DNA of 64,000 bases from CAYSAQ01 sp964429235 (lineage in GTDB: Bacteria; Margulisbacteria; Riflemargulisbacteria; GWF2-35-9; DYQY01). How positions within the stretch are numbered: the first letter of the stretch is position 1; each line of letters begins with the position of its first letter. Below the pieces are notes generated by a model, which saw only the letters and a list, made by a program, of their open reading frames with translations, did no database searches and was not told the DNA's origin. The stretch spans positions 78,531 through 142,530 of the forward strand of contig CAYSAQ010000004.1 of assembly GCA_964429235.1 (NCBI GenBank). The letters are read 5' to 3'. Position numbers and translations under genes: made by a program. Of this stretch, positions 8,614 through 16,459 are shown piece by piece.

Positions 8614-8928
8614 ATCTTATTTAATTGTAACTCATTATATAAGTTTTCCCTTAGGTGATTTCATCATCGTTGAATCCCTTTTATTAAATGGTGAAAATGA
8701 ACGGGCAGTCCTCATCACTTCGTGCTTGCGGTGCATCTACTAAATTCTCTACGACTATGTCTAGGCTCATTAAGTAGCTAGCCGAACTTGTGGTTTACTG
8801 TGTAATAGAACCGTTAATTAGTAATAAAACTCAATGTTTATGGGGATTGTTAGTTCCCGTATTTGTTAGATAGTTTAGTTCCTTCATTAACGGCCGTATT
8901 TCCTATATAATAAAAATAAGGAGAAGCA
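8614..8928. other. Gene-free stretch before dinD
   Basis: 315 bases with no convincing ORF. A GC-richer patch at about 8690-8790 interrupts AT-rich DNA. The motifs TAGTTCC and CGTATTT each recur within 8845-8905. The 3' end holds the promoter for the following remnant and dinD. I see no recognisable structured RNA. Confidence 0.4.
8883..8911 (+). promoter_or_regulatory. Promoter for hsdM remnant-dinD
   Basis: TTCATT (8883-8888), 17 bases, then TATAAT (8906-8911), followed by the SD AAGGAG at 8918-8923. No LexA-type box was recognised nearby, although dinD is DNA-damage-induced in E. coli. Confidence 0.6.
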
Positions 8929-8967
8929 ATGGTAATTAAAAAATCAGAATTATATAGCTCACTATGA
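8929..8967 (+). pseudogene. Remnant of type I restriction methylase start (hsdM), 12 codons
   Basis: A 12-codon frame, MVIKKSELYSSL then TGA, sits behind a good SD (AAGGAG, 5-base spacing). It matches the usual first dozen residues of type I methylase HsdM subunits (M-A-I-K-K-S-E-L-Y-S-S-L). The stop overlaps the dinD start as ATGA, so it could now serve as a leader cistron coupling dinD translation. It is either the scar of a deleted type I system or the fusion point of a recombination. DinD genes are often found inside type I loci, which supports this reading. Confidence 0.6.
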
Positions 8968-9821
8968 GTGATTTACAAGCCAAAGAATATCTAACTTTTG
9001 AGCAAATAAAACATCTTGCAGAAGATGGTAGTGAATTTTGGTATGCACGTGAATTATTATTAGTTCTTGAATATGTTCAATGGAGAAATTTTTCTAAAGT
9101 TTTGGAACGAGCGAAACTATCTTGTAAGAATAGCGGTTACGTGATTCTAGAACATTTTGCTGAGGTCAGCAAAACGATCGAAATGCCAAAGACAGCAGAA
9201 AAAGAAATTAAAGATTTTAAACTCTCTCGTTATGCCTGTTATTTGATAGTTCAAAACGGAGATCCGCGTAAAGAGGTGATATCTTTAGGTCAAACTTATT
9301 TTGCTATCCAAACTAGACGACAAGAAGTTGCTGATTATTTTAATCAACTGGATGAAAATAATAAACGTCTAGTAATACGTGGAGATATTAAACAATGGAA
9401 TCAGATGCTTGCCGAATCTGCTCACAACGCAGGTGTTATGACGAATGAAGAATATGCTGTGTTCCAAAATTCTGGGTATATGGGGCTGTATGGTGGGTTA
9501 AAAGTTGAAGATATTCATGCAAAAAAAGGATTAAAAGAGAACGATAAAATATTGGATTATATGAGTAGTACAGAATTAATTGCTAATTTGTTTAGAATAT
9601 CTCAGACAGAAGAAAAACTTAAAAAAGATAAAACCGCTACAGCTGATGATGCTAATGAAGTTCATTTTATTGTAGGAAAAGAAGTCCGTAAGACTATCGA
9701 ACGAGTTGGTGGAACTATGCCAGAAGAGTTGGCTACTCCAAATAAAAGTATTAGTAAAATAGAACGTGAACAGCTAAAGAAACTTAAAAATCCTATAAAG
9801 AAATTGATGTTGGATGAATAA
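8964..9821 (+). CDS. dinD: DNA damage-inducible protein D (DinD)
   Basis: 285 residues, close to the usual 270-290. Recognised by FWYARELLLVLEYVQWRNF, SRYACYLIVQNGDPRKE and YFAIQTRRQE, the last two being the KilA-N/BRO-like DNA-binding signature of the family. E. coli DinD inhibits RecA filament activity and is SOS-induced. It starts at an ATGA overlap with the hsdM-like leader and has no strong SD of its own, so translational coupling is likely. No hsdR, hsdS or complete hsdM is present, making this an orphan of a restriction locus. Confidence 0.85.
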   Translation: MSDLQAKEYLTFEQIKHLAEDGSEFWYARELLLVLEYVQWRNFSKVLERAKLSCKNSGYVILEHFAEVSKTIEMPKTAEKEIKDFKLSRYACYLIVQNGDPRKEVISLGQTYFAIQTRRQEVADYFNQLDENNKRLVIRGDIKQWNQMLAESAHNAGVMTNEEYAVFQNSGYMGLYGGLKVEDIHAKKGLKENDKILDYMSSTELIANLFRISQTEEKLKKDKTATADDANEVHFIVGKEVRKTIERVGGTMPEELATPNKSISKIEREQLKKLKNPIKKLMLDE

Positions 9822-9871
9822 CATATAAATAATCTGTTACTTATATGTTACGTTTACCCTAAAACCTAAAA

Positions 9872-9890
9872 AATTCGCAAAATGCGAATT
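9872..9890. repeat. Short perfect hairpin after dinD
   Basis: AATTCGCA and TGCGAATT surround AAA. There is no T-run after it, so it is not a classical terminator, though it might protect the dinD mRNA end. Confidence 0.4.
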
Positions 9891-9910
9891 CTCTGTATAT
9901 CTTGCTATGA

Positions 9911-10065
9911 TTGATGTTTAAGTGGCGGGGACCCTCCTGCGCTCTTAGAGCTTCGGAAGGGCAGGTGAACTACACTGCGCCAAGGCTTCGTGTAAACATG
10001 CTCATTATGCGGAGCTGTGCCTGGAACGTCTTCTACGGGTTTCGTCCTATATACATAGCGATTTT
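9911..10065 (-). other. GC-rich intergenic island with an open minus-strand frame
   Basis: About 150 bases are much richer in GC than their surroundings. On the minus strand an open frame of about 50 codons runs through it (WRSVVHLPFRSS, then GGSPPLKH) with no SD. The 12-base motif TGTTTAAGTGGC occurs at its left edge (from 9916) and again at about 10099, next to tRNA-Asp. It looks like a degenerate mobile or structured repeat beside tRNA genes rather than a gene. 9822-9910 and 10066-10136 hold nothing else recognisable. Confidence 0.35.
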
Positions 10066-10136
10066 TTTATTTTTTGTATTTATTAATTTAGTGAATATTG
10101 TTTAAGTGGCCTGCCACCTGAAGCTTTAGCGCAAGG

Positions 10137-10213
10137 TGGCGGGGATGAACGGACTCGAACCGTCGACTTCCTGCGTGACAGGCAGGCGCTCTAACCAGCT
10201 GAGCTACACCCCC
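10137..10213 (-). tRNA. tRNA-Asp (GTC)
   Basis: On the minus strand this reads as a 77-base cloverleaf. The acceptor GGGGGTG pairs with CATCCCC, the D arm is AGCTCAGCTGGTTAGAGC, the anticodon loop CTGTCAC has anticodon GTC, and the T arm contains GGTTCGAGTCC. The discriminator is G and CCA is encoded. G73 is the Asp identity base. It follows tRNA-Lys on the same strand. Confidence 0.95.
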
Positions 10214-10239
10214 AGGGTGTGTATGTTTTATTTGGTTAA

Positions 10240-10315
10240 TGGTGATCCGGGTGGGATTCGAACCCACGGCCACTGGATTAAAAGTCAAGTGCTCTACCAA
10301 CTGAGCTACCGGATC
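10240..10315 (-). tRNA. tRNA-Lys (TTT)
   Basis: A 76-base cloverleaf on the minus strand. The acceptor is GATCCGG/CCGGATC, the D arm AGCTCAGTTGGTAGAGC, the anticodon TTT in ACTTTTAAT, and the T loop GGTTCGAATCC. The discriminator is A and CCA is encoded. It is probably co-transcribed with the micro-gene upstream and tRNA-Asp downstream. Confidence 0.95.
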
Positions 10316-10417
10316 ATCGTTTATCAAAATACCAACAGCATTAAACTGTTATTTCTTTGGCTTAACGCCAATTTTTTGTTTTAAAAGAACCTGTTAACAC
10401 TTAAAAGAAGTTCGGGA

Positions 10418-10489
10418 CTAGGTAGTTCCGTATTTTTTTCTCTTATGTTTTCTCATTTTCTTGCGTCTTTTTTTTAGTACGCTTCCCAT
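10418..10489 (-). CDS. Basic micro-protein, AURKAIP1/COX24-like (DUF1713), 23 aa
   Basis: The 23-codon frame reads MGSVLKKRRKKMRKHKRKKY followed by GTT. SD AAGGAG (10495-10500 on the complement) stands 5 bases before the ATG, and a TTGAGC-17-TATAAT promoter lies upstream. The motif SVLKKRRKKMRKHK is the signature of the AURKAIP1/COX24 (DUF1713) domain, tiny basic proteins thought to be ribosome-associated. Here it stops after the core, shorter than most relatives, so it could be a natural short form or a truncated one. It heads a unit with tRNA-Lys and tRNA-Asp. Confidence 0.7.
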   Translation of the reverse strand: MGSVLKKRRKKMRKHKRKKYGTT

Positions 10490-10535
10490 AAAAACTCCTT
10501 ATGTAATTTGGTCTTCGTGAATTTTAAGCTAAGTT

Positions 10536-10564
10536 ATTATACTTGACTTGATTAATATGCTCAA
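10536..10564 (-). promoter_or_regulatory. Promoter for micro-gene and tRNA-Lys/tRNA-Asp
   Basis: On the minus strand TTGAGC (10559-10564), a 17-base spacer and TATAAT (10536-10541). It is placed about 50 bases upstream of the micro-gene start. Confidence 0.7.
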
Positions 10565-10652
10565 GTAGTTATTTTTGAATTTTAAAATGTATCCCAAAAC
10601 CCTGACAATTAGGCAAAATACTTGCTAATATAAAAAAAGGAGAGGGCGTATC

Positions 10653-11639
10653 TTGAAATATATAATAATTCTATTAATTAGTACCATTTTGTTTGCTGTT
10701 AGTTATCAAGATGGTTATAACAATTTTGTAAGAGGCGAGTATCAGAATGCAGCAGATGTCTTTACTGTAATGCTTAACGACAATCCTAAAGATGCGAAAG
10801 CAATGCTTTGGCTAGGAAAATCATATTTTAATTTAGGTGATCAGAAAAATGCTATTAATTATTTAATAAAATCAGTTAAAGTAAATAATAATCAAGAGGG
10901 AAAAGACCTTCTAACTCAGATAGAATATATAAAATCTCATAAACGATTGGCAGAATCTTATTACCATAAAGGGTATTTCGCTTTTACTAAAGCTGAATAT
11001 GAACTAGCAAGAAAATATTATTGGCAAGCAATCCTATTAGATAAAAAAGTATCTAAATATCATTTATGGCATCTTAGATGTTTAATTGCGCTTGGAGAAA
11101 ACAATAAAGCCAAGGCTCAGCTCTTGTATGCTGAGAAACTAAAACCCTACATGGCTGATTTGAATATCCTTAAAAATGAAGACCTTCGGGGTATTAGGGC
11201 TGATAAAGAGTATTACCAAATGCTAAAAGACATTGGAACAAAGAATGCAAAGAAAAAACAAATTATCGTAAAAAAAGTTACTCCTAAGAAAAAAATAAAG
11301 GCTATTCAACCAAAACCAGTAGCTATTAAGAAAACACCAACACCTGTTAAACAAAATTCCGTATCTATTGAGAAAACAGCAGTTATAAAAAAAGAAATAA
11401 AAAACCCCATAATACCCGTAATAGTTGAAAGAAAAGAAGAAGAAAATATAGAACCACAAAAAATAGCTGAAACAGAAGAAAAATGGATATTTAAATATAG
11501 TAATAAAAAGGAAATCATTGAAGAACCCACTGAGTATAAAGAATACATCAGTCAAATACCTACACTCAATTTAGATGATATGCGAAAGGAGGCAGCTGGT
11601 TTTAGAGGAAGTGCCACAAGAATACGTTATACCTTTTAA
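10653..11639 (+). CDS. Secreted TPR protein with Lys/Pro-rich linker
   Basis: 328 residues, TTG start behind AAGGAGAGGG. Signal peptide about residues 1-15. Three or four TPR-like helix pairs occupy about 16-165 (YNNFVRGEYQNAADVF, AMLWLGKSYFNLGDQKNAI, GYFAFTKAEYELARKYYWQAI). A long Lys/Pro/Ile/Val-rich unstructured stretch (about 190-290) may span periplasm or bind wall. A short conserved C-terminus follows. It is the first gene of a set with the FlgO-like lipoprotein and the FliF-FliG fusion, so it probably is a periplasmic scaffold for that complex. The specific function is not known. Confidence 0.75.
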   Translation: MKYIIILLISTILFAVSYQDGYNNFVRGEYQNAADVFTVMLNDNPKDAKAMLWLGKSYFNLGDQKNAINYLIKSVKVNNNQEGKDLLTQIEYIKSHKRLAESYYHKGYFAFTKAEYELARKYYWQAILLDKKVSKYHLWHLRCLIALGENNKAKAQLLYAEKLKPYMADLNILKNEDLRGIRADKEYYQMLKDIGTKNAKKKQIIVKKVTPKKKIKAIQPKPVAIKKTPTPVKQNSVSIEKTAVIKKEIKNPIIPVIVERKEEENIEPQKIAETEEKWIFKYSNKKEIIEEPTEYKEYISQIPTLNLDDMRKEAAGFRGSATRIRYTF

Positions 11640-11682
11640 TTAAGATATTGACGTAGGCCTCTTATTTAATCACAATTATAAT

Positions 11683-12882
11683 ATGAATCTGGGGGGATTA
11701 TTTAAAAAACTATCACTAATTATTGTAGCAATTTCTGCTTTCATTATGCTTACTGGTTGCCAAGAGTTAGAAAATCTTAGCGCAAGACTCGATCAATCTT
11801 TTGTTGATGGTGTTATGGAAAACCTAAATATTCATCACTATATCGAAGAAGCAATACCATCTGGGAGTAATATTTATCTATATAATATGGATGATCCATC
11901 AGGGGATAGCTGGGCAACATTTTTAGATAGTAAGCTGGCAGACCAGTTAGCAAGTTCAAATTATACTTTACTTGAACGTGATCCTAAACAAATAGAAAAA
12001 ATACTCCAAGAAAGAACCAATAAAAGCTATTCAGTATATTACGAAGAATCAAAACTAACCCAGCTTATTAATAATATTAATATCTCTACATTTGATGTAA
12101 AAGATTTGTTAAATGCTCAGATTATGGACTTTATGGAGCAGGACAGAAATAGTATATATTTAGTGCCAACCCATCTAAAGCCAGCAGAATATATGATTTC
12201 ATATAGAATATTAGAAGCAAAGCTTAATTATTCTTATCACGAACCACCTTGGCTAGTAAGTTTCTATAATAATACTTTTGGAGCTTTTGGAGATTTCGTG
12301 AACAGTGCCGTAAAGGAAATAGACCATAATATCAATATAGATAGAAAAGGCACATTGAAGTTACAAATAAAGATTGAAAACACCAAAACAGGGGAGATTC
12401 TTTATGCTAAAAATATAGAAAGTTTTTATAAAGATACATTTAAAGGTGACAATCGTTTAGCTTATGAAGATTTTTCATACTCATTTATTGCTCCAATGAA
12501 AAAGAAAACTATTATGGAAAAAGGACAAAGCATTCTTTCAATCGGATATAAACTTAAAGGAATACAAGATCATTTATTGCATATCAATTATGATAGTATC
12601 TCTAATGTTTGGTTCTCTGTTTTCTATGATCAAGATTTTTTAAACAACCTAACATATGTGGGCCTTAAATATGGGGTTCCATTAAAAGCAGGTGCTACTT
12701 CGGCCTTTATTCCATTCGTAGGGATTGTCCATAGTGATAAGGCTGTTCTTAAGTATGGATTTGATATTTATTTCAGAATGTTTGACTCTTTTCAGATAGG
12801 ATACACAGTAGAAAATGATCAAAATGGAGATATCCTAACGAATAGTGATAAGTCTATTACCGTTAAGATGCTTTTAGAATAG
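11683..12882 (+). CDS. FlgO/CsgG-like outer-membrane lipoprotein
   Basis: 399 residues. A lipoprotein signal ends in LTGC (C26) with Gln at +2, favouring the outer membrane. Residues about 50-135 (IYLYNMDD, ADQLASSNYTLLERDPKQIEKIL) resemble the FlgO/LpoB/CsgG-type domain of envelope lipoproteins. The last 120 residues look beta-rich. No Shine-Dalgarno precedes the ATG. Instead TATAAT (11677-11682) abuts it, and a G6 run lies just inside the gene (11691-11696). It lies between the TPR gene and the FliF-FliG fusion. The FlgO link is by pattern only. Confidence 0.65.
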   Translation: MNLGGLFKKLSLIIVAISAFIMLTGCQELENLSARLDQSFVDGVMENLNIHHYIEEAIPSGSNIYLYNMDDPSGDSWATFLDSKLADQLASSNYTLLERDPKQIEKILQERTNKSYSVYYEESKLTQLINNINISTFDVKDLLNAQIMDFMEQDRNSIYLVPTHLKPAEYMISYRILEAKLNYSYHEPPWLVSFYNNTFGAFGDFVNSAVKEIDHNINIDRKGTLKLQIKIENTKTGEILYAKNIESFYKDTFKGDNRLAYEDFSYSFIAPMKKKTIMEKGQSILSIGYKLKGIQDHLLHINYDSISNVWFSVFYDQDFLNNLTYVGLKYGVPLKAGATSAFIPFVGIVHSDKAVLKYGFDIYFRMFDSFQIGYTVENDQNGDILTNSDKSITVKMLLE

Positions 12883-12911
12883 ACCATTCACAGATATAAT
12901 GGGGAAATATC

Positions 12912-14585
12912 GTGGCCATAATGCAAAAACACTTGATGAATCGAATCATTAAAACTTTACTATTATCAGTACTGCTAGTTACCTTTATGTTTGCAGAAGA
13001 GCCAGCACAACTTTCTTTTGATAGCTCTGCCTCAGTAATATCTTATCAACAAACAAAGAATAGAGAAATCCAACATTTATTAGATAGAGTTTACGGCGTA
13101 GAAAGAGTAATGATTGACATTAAGGTTAATGTGGTTAAAAAAGAAGAAATGTCCAACCCAATGGCAAATCTTTTATTGCCGGGTGTTCCTATCCAGCAAA
13201 TGGAAGCTCCTCGTATCAATAATGTCTATTACCTGACAGCCTATGATATAAGTTTGTGGATTGCCCCAGATGTTGGAAACCAAGCAACTGTTGAGTCAAT
13301 GATTAGAGATGTAATGGAATTTGAGAAATATCCTCTGAGTACGTTAATAGTTAATAGAGCACTAGATAAGAAAAATAATGCTCAAAGTATTTTTACAGAG
13401 GATACTATTAGAGGAATTAAAGACATTATAAATACTATTAATATTAGTATTAGAGTGCCAGAGATAGGCGATGTTATTCAAGCTGCTGTTTCTTCAAACA
13501 CAAGTCTTAATGCAACTATGCAGACTCGGATGGATATAAGTAATCTGATAGTTATTATTGTTGGCTTCTTGGTAATTATTATAGTAGCTGTTTTGTTAAT
13601 AGTAGTGCTAAGACCAAAAAAAGCTGCGGATGTATCTGTTGGAGATAGCGGAGATAGTTCTGATGACACACCAGCAAGTGAAGCTGCAGCACAGGCAGCT
13701 GCGGGTAGTGCAGGAGGAGCAGGAGGAGCAGGATCTCAAGGTATGATGGGTAGAGATATGACTCTTGATGTCGAGCATGAGGATCACATTGGAGAAACAA
13801 AAAGTGATTTGTTTAATTTTATAGATGAATCAAATATTTTCAAATTAGCCTTTATTTTGCAACAAGAGAAACCAAAAGGCAAAGTGGCAGATATTGATGA
13901 ATATTGGCAGAATGTTGCGGTTATTGTTTCTTTTTTGCCAAGCCATTTATCGCGAATTATTTTTATGAAATATAGTATTGAAGAACAATCAGAAATCATT
14001 CCGTATCTTGCTTATGAGATAGATTATCCTATAGAGCAAATAGAAGAGTTAGAAAAGAGTTTAAAGGTAAAGCTAGATAACTTAGTGCTAGTGGGAGGGA
14101 AAAGATCCGTAATGCCTATTTTGGATAAATTCTCTAACCAGAAAAAAAGTGAGCTAGCTAAGCAACTAAATATTAAACACCCAGATGTTCTTACTGAGAT
14201 AAGAGATATGATTATTCTGCTTGAAGATCTAATTGGATTACCAAAAGAATCATTAACAAAGCTCTTAATGGAAGTGGACCCGAATATTTTGGCACTATGT
14301 TTTATTACCATGGAAGAAGAAAAGCGTAATGAATTGTTCTCAGAATTATCTGAAGGCTTAAGAGATATGATTAATGAGGTTATTGATCTTAGAAAAGACA
14401 ACTATACGGAAGTAGAAGTACAAGATGCTACAGATACACTTATTCAGTCAGCGAAGACATTGAATAGAATGGGTATGATTAAGCTAGATCTAGTAGGTTT
14501 TGGTGATCAAGAAGAAACTATTGACCAAGATGAGATAGATAAGCTTTTTGGCGAAGAAGATGAAACACCAACTGAAGAGAACTAA
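12912..14585 (+). CDS. FliF/YscJ-like membrane module fused to FliG middle and C-terminal domains
   Basis: 557 residues, GTG start (alternative ATG at 12921). Signal peptide to about residue 28. A single periplasmic FliF/YscJ-like region follows (about 45-200, with LLDRVYGVERVMIDIKVNV and VESMIRDVMEFEKYPLSTL), then a transmembrane helix (about 210-233) and a Gly/Ala-rich linker (240-280). The FliG-like part is 300-525. FliG features are ILQQEKPKG (compare EHPQ), VAVIVSFLP, and torque helix EIRDMIILLEDLIGLPKES with LLMEVDPN. Standard FliF has two periplasmic spans and separate FliG. The end carries QDEIDKLF (539-546), like the FliM N-terminal peptide. No other basal-body gene is nearby, so this is a compact rotor-like protein of unknown use. 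Confidence 0.8.
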   Translation: MAIMQKHLMNRIIKTLLLSVLLVTFMFAEEPAQLSFDSSASVISYQQTKNREIQHLLDRVYGVERVMIDIKVNVVKKEEMSNPMANLLLPGVPIQQMEAPRINNVYYLTAYDISLWIAPDVGNQATVESMIRDVMEFEKYPLSTLIVNRALDKKNNAQSIFTEDTIRGIKDIINTINISIRVPEIGDVIQAAVSSNTSLNATMQTRMDISNLIVIIVGFLVIIIVAVLLIVVLRPKKAADVSVGDSGDSSDDTPASEAAAQAAAGSAGGAGGAGSQGMMGRDMTLDVEHEDHIGETKSDLFNFIDESNIFKLAFILQQEKPKGKVADIDEYWQNVAVIVSFLPSHLSRIIFMKYSIEEQSEIIPYLAYEIDYPIEQIEELEKSLKVKLDNLVLVGGKRSVMPILDKFSNQKKSELAKQLNIKHPDVLTEIRDMIILLEDLIGLPKESLTKLLMEVDPNILALCFITMEEEKRNELFSELSEGLRDMINEVIDLRKDNYTEVEVQDATDTLIQSAKTLNRMGMIKLDLVGFGDQEETIDQDEIDKLFGEEDETPTEEN

Positions 14586-14655
14586 TTGTAATTAAAAAAG
14601 CATTCCTTTATACTTTACTTTGCAAGCAATAAACATAATATTAATAGGAGATTTG

Positions 14656-15126
14656 ATGATAAGAATTGGTAATGGTTTTGATGTCCATGAATTTTGTGAA
14701 AGTCGAAAACTGATAATTGGTGGCGTAGAAATACCATACAATCTAGGGTTGAAAGGCCACAGTGATGCAGATGTTCTTACACATGCAATAATGGATGCCT
14801 TATTAGGAGCAGCTGCAAAAGGAGATATCGGAAGACATTTCCCTGATAACGATGATTCTTATAAAGATATTTCTAGTTTGGTATTGCTACAAAAAGTTTT
14901 AGAAATTATTAAGCCGTATGTCATTAATAATATAGATGTTACGATAATTGCACAGGAGCCAAAGTTTGCTCCATATATCTCTCAAATGGAAATGAATCTA
15001 ACAGGCATTATGGATATCTCTGCTAATGATATTAATATAAAGGCTACAACTACTGAAAAATTAGGTTTTACAGGGAGAGAGGAAGGCATTGCTGCATTAG
15101 CAACTGTAACTATAAAGAATGCTTAA
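14656..15126 (+). CDS. ispF: 2-C-methyl-D-erythritol 2,4-cyclodiphosphate synthase
   Basis: 156 residues from the ATG at 14656, which has SD AGGAG (14647-14651) and gives the canonical start MIRIGNGFDVH. Metal ligands D9 and H11 and the HSDADVLTHAIMDALLGAA block are present, as is the C-terminal ATTTEKLGFTGREEGIA. It forms the cyclic diphosphate in the non-mevalonate isoprenoid route. It overlaps cysS by 8 bases, an arrangement common in bacteria. Confidence 0.97.
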   Translation: MIRIGNGFDVHEFCESRKLIIGGVEIPYNLGLKGHSDADVLTHAIMDALLGAAAKGDIGRHFPDNDDSYKDISSLVLLQKVLEIIKPYVINNIDVTIIAQEPKFAPYISQMEMNLTGIMDISANDINIKATTTEKLGFTGREEGIAALATVTIKNA

Positions 15127-16459
15127 GGTTTACAATACATTATCCCGAAAAAAAGAAGAGTTTATATCAATAAAAGATAAAGAAGTTAGCATCTATGTTT
15201 GTGGCGTGACGGTTTATGACCTATGTCATATTGGACATGCTAGAGCGTATGTAGTATTTGATATTGTTCGTAGAATGTTTGAGTATATTGGATACAAAGT
15301 GAAATATATTCAAAATTTTACAGATGTAGATGACAAAATACTCAATCGTGCCAAAGAAAAGAATATTGATCCTCTTGTTCTATCATCAAATATGATTGAT
15401 GAGTACTTTATTGATATGGATGCCTTAAATATTAAACGTGCAGACAATTACCCCAAAGTAACAGAGCACATTAGTCAAATAATTAATTTCATAAAAGAGT
15501 TAGAAGCAAAGGATATTGCTTATGAGTCACAAGGTGACGTTTATTTTGATATCAGCAAATACAAAGAATATGGAGAGTTTTCCTGTCGTAACCTAGAAGA
15601 TATGCAAGCTGGAGCGAGAGTAGATATAAATAAAAATAAAAAGAATCCATTTGATTTTGTTTTGTGGAAGGGTGACGAAAACAGTGATTTGAACTGGGAA
15701 AGCCCTTGGTCACAAGGCAGACCAGGATGGCATATAGAATGTAGCGTAATGAGTAAAGAATACTTAGGTGATACATTTGATATCCACGGTGGAGGACAGG
15801 ACCTTGTATTTCCTCATCACCAGAACGAAATAGCACAAACAGAATCTCTTACTGGTAAGAAAATGGCTAACTATTGGATGCATAACGGTTTTGTGCGCAT
15901 TGATAATGAAAAAATGAGTAAATCATTAAACAATTTTTTTACTGTCAGAGAAGTATTAAGGAAATATTCTCCAATGGATATAAGACTGTTCTTTCTTATG
16001 ACGCAATATAGAATGCCAATTAACTATTCAGATAAAGAACTAGATCAATCTAGAACAGCTGGAGACAGAATAAGAAAAGCTATCCAAGTTGAAACAATAT
16101 CAGATAATAATGATTATTCAGATTTGAAAGAAAAATTCATCCAGGCCATTGAAGATGACTTCAATACTGCAAAAACATTAGCGATAGTGTTTTCTTTAGT
16201 TAAGGAAGTGAACAAAAGCAAATCTAGTAACGCTTTATCGCTCTTAAAGGAGTTTTTGAACGTTCTCGGGCTGAATTACTTATCAGAAGAAACAAAACAA
16301 GAAAATGCGCCAGCTGAAGTAGTTGAATTAGCAAAACAACGATGGGAAGCTAAAACAAACAAAGATTGGGGAGAAGCTGATAAGCTAAGAGCTTCAATCA
16401 GTGAATTAGGATACATAGTAAAAGACAGCAAAGATGGTTATGATCTTATTAAACAATAA
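15119..16459 (+). CDS. cysS: Cysteinyl-tRNA synthetase
   Basis: 446 residues, typical length. HIGH is at 37-40 (CHIGHARAYV), KMSKS at 265-269. Zinc-site residues are C28, C208 (WHIECS) and the HHQNE segment. It charges tRNA-Cys in the cytoplasm. The start overlaps ispF and the 3' end overlaps thiE. Confidence 0.97.
   Translation: MLKVYNTLSRKKEEFISIKDKEVSIYVCGVTVYDLCHIGHARAYVVFDIVRRMFEYIGYKVKYIQNFTDVDDKILNRAKEKNIDPLVLSSNMIDEYFIDMDALNIKRADNYPKVTEHISQIINFIKELEAKDIAYESQGDVYFDISKYKEYGEFSCRNLEDMQAGARVDINKNKKNPFDFVLWKGDENSDLNWESPWSQGRPGWHIECSVMSKEYLGDTFDIHGGGQDLVFPHHQNEIAQTESLTGKKMANYWMHNGFVRIDNEKMSKSLNNFFTVREVLRKYSPMDIRLFFLMTQYRMPINYSDKELDQSRTAGDRIRKAIQVETISDNNDYSDLKEKFIQAIEDDFNTAKTLAIVFSLVKEVNKSKSSNALSLLKEFLNVLGLNYLSEETKQENAPAEVVELAKQRWEAKTNKDWGEADKLRASISELGYIVKDSKDGYDLIKQ

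Noticed and set aside
8614..8928. A possible tmRNA or other structured RNA
   Set aside because: No tag-peptide frame, no tRNA-like 3' end and no conserved tmRNA motif were found.
9920..9995. A possible third tRNA near the GC island
   Set aside because: No cloverleaf with a proper T loop and anticodon arm could be drawn; only partial stems exist.
10088..10384. Two overlapping ORFs of about 80 residues across the tRNA genes
   Set aside because: They are translations of tRNA-Asp and tRNA-Lys on either strand; such frames are a known annotation artefact.
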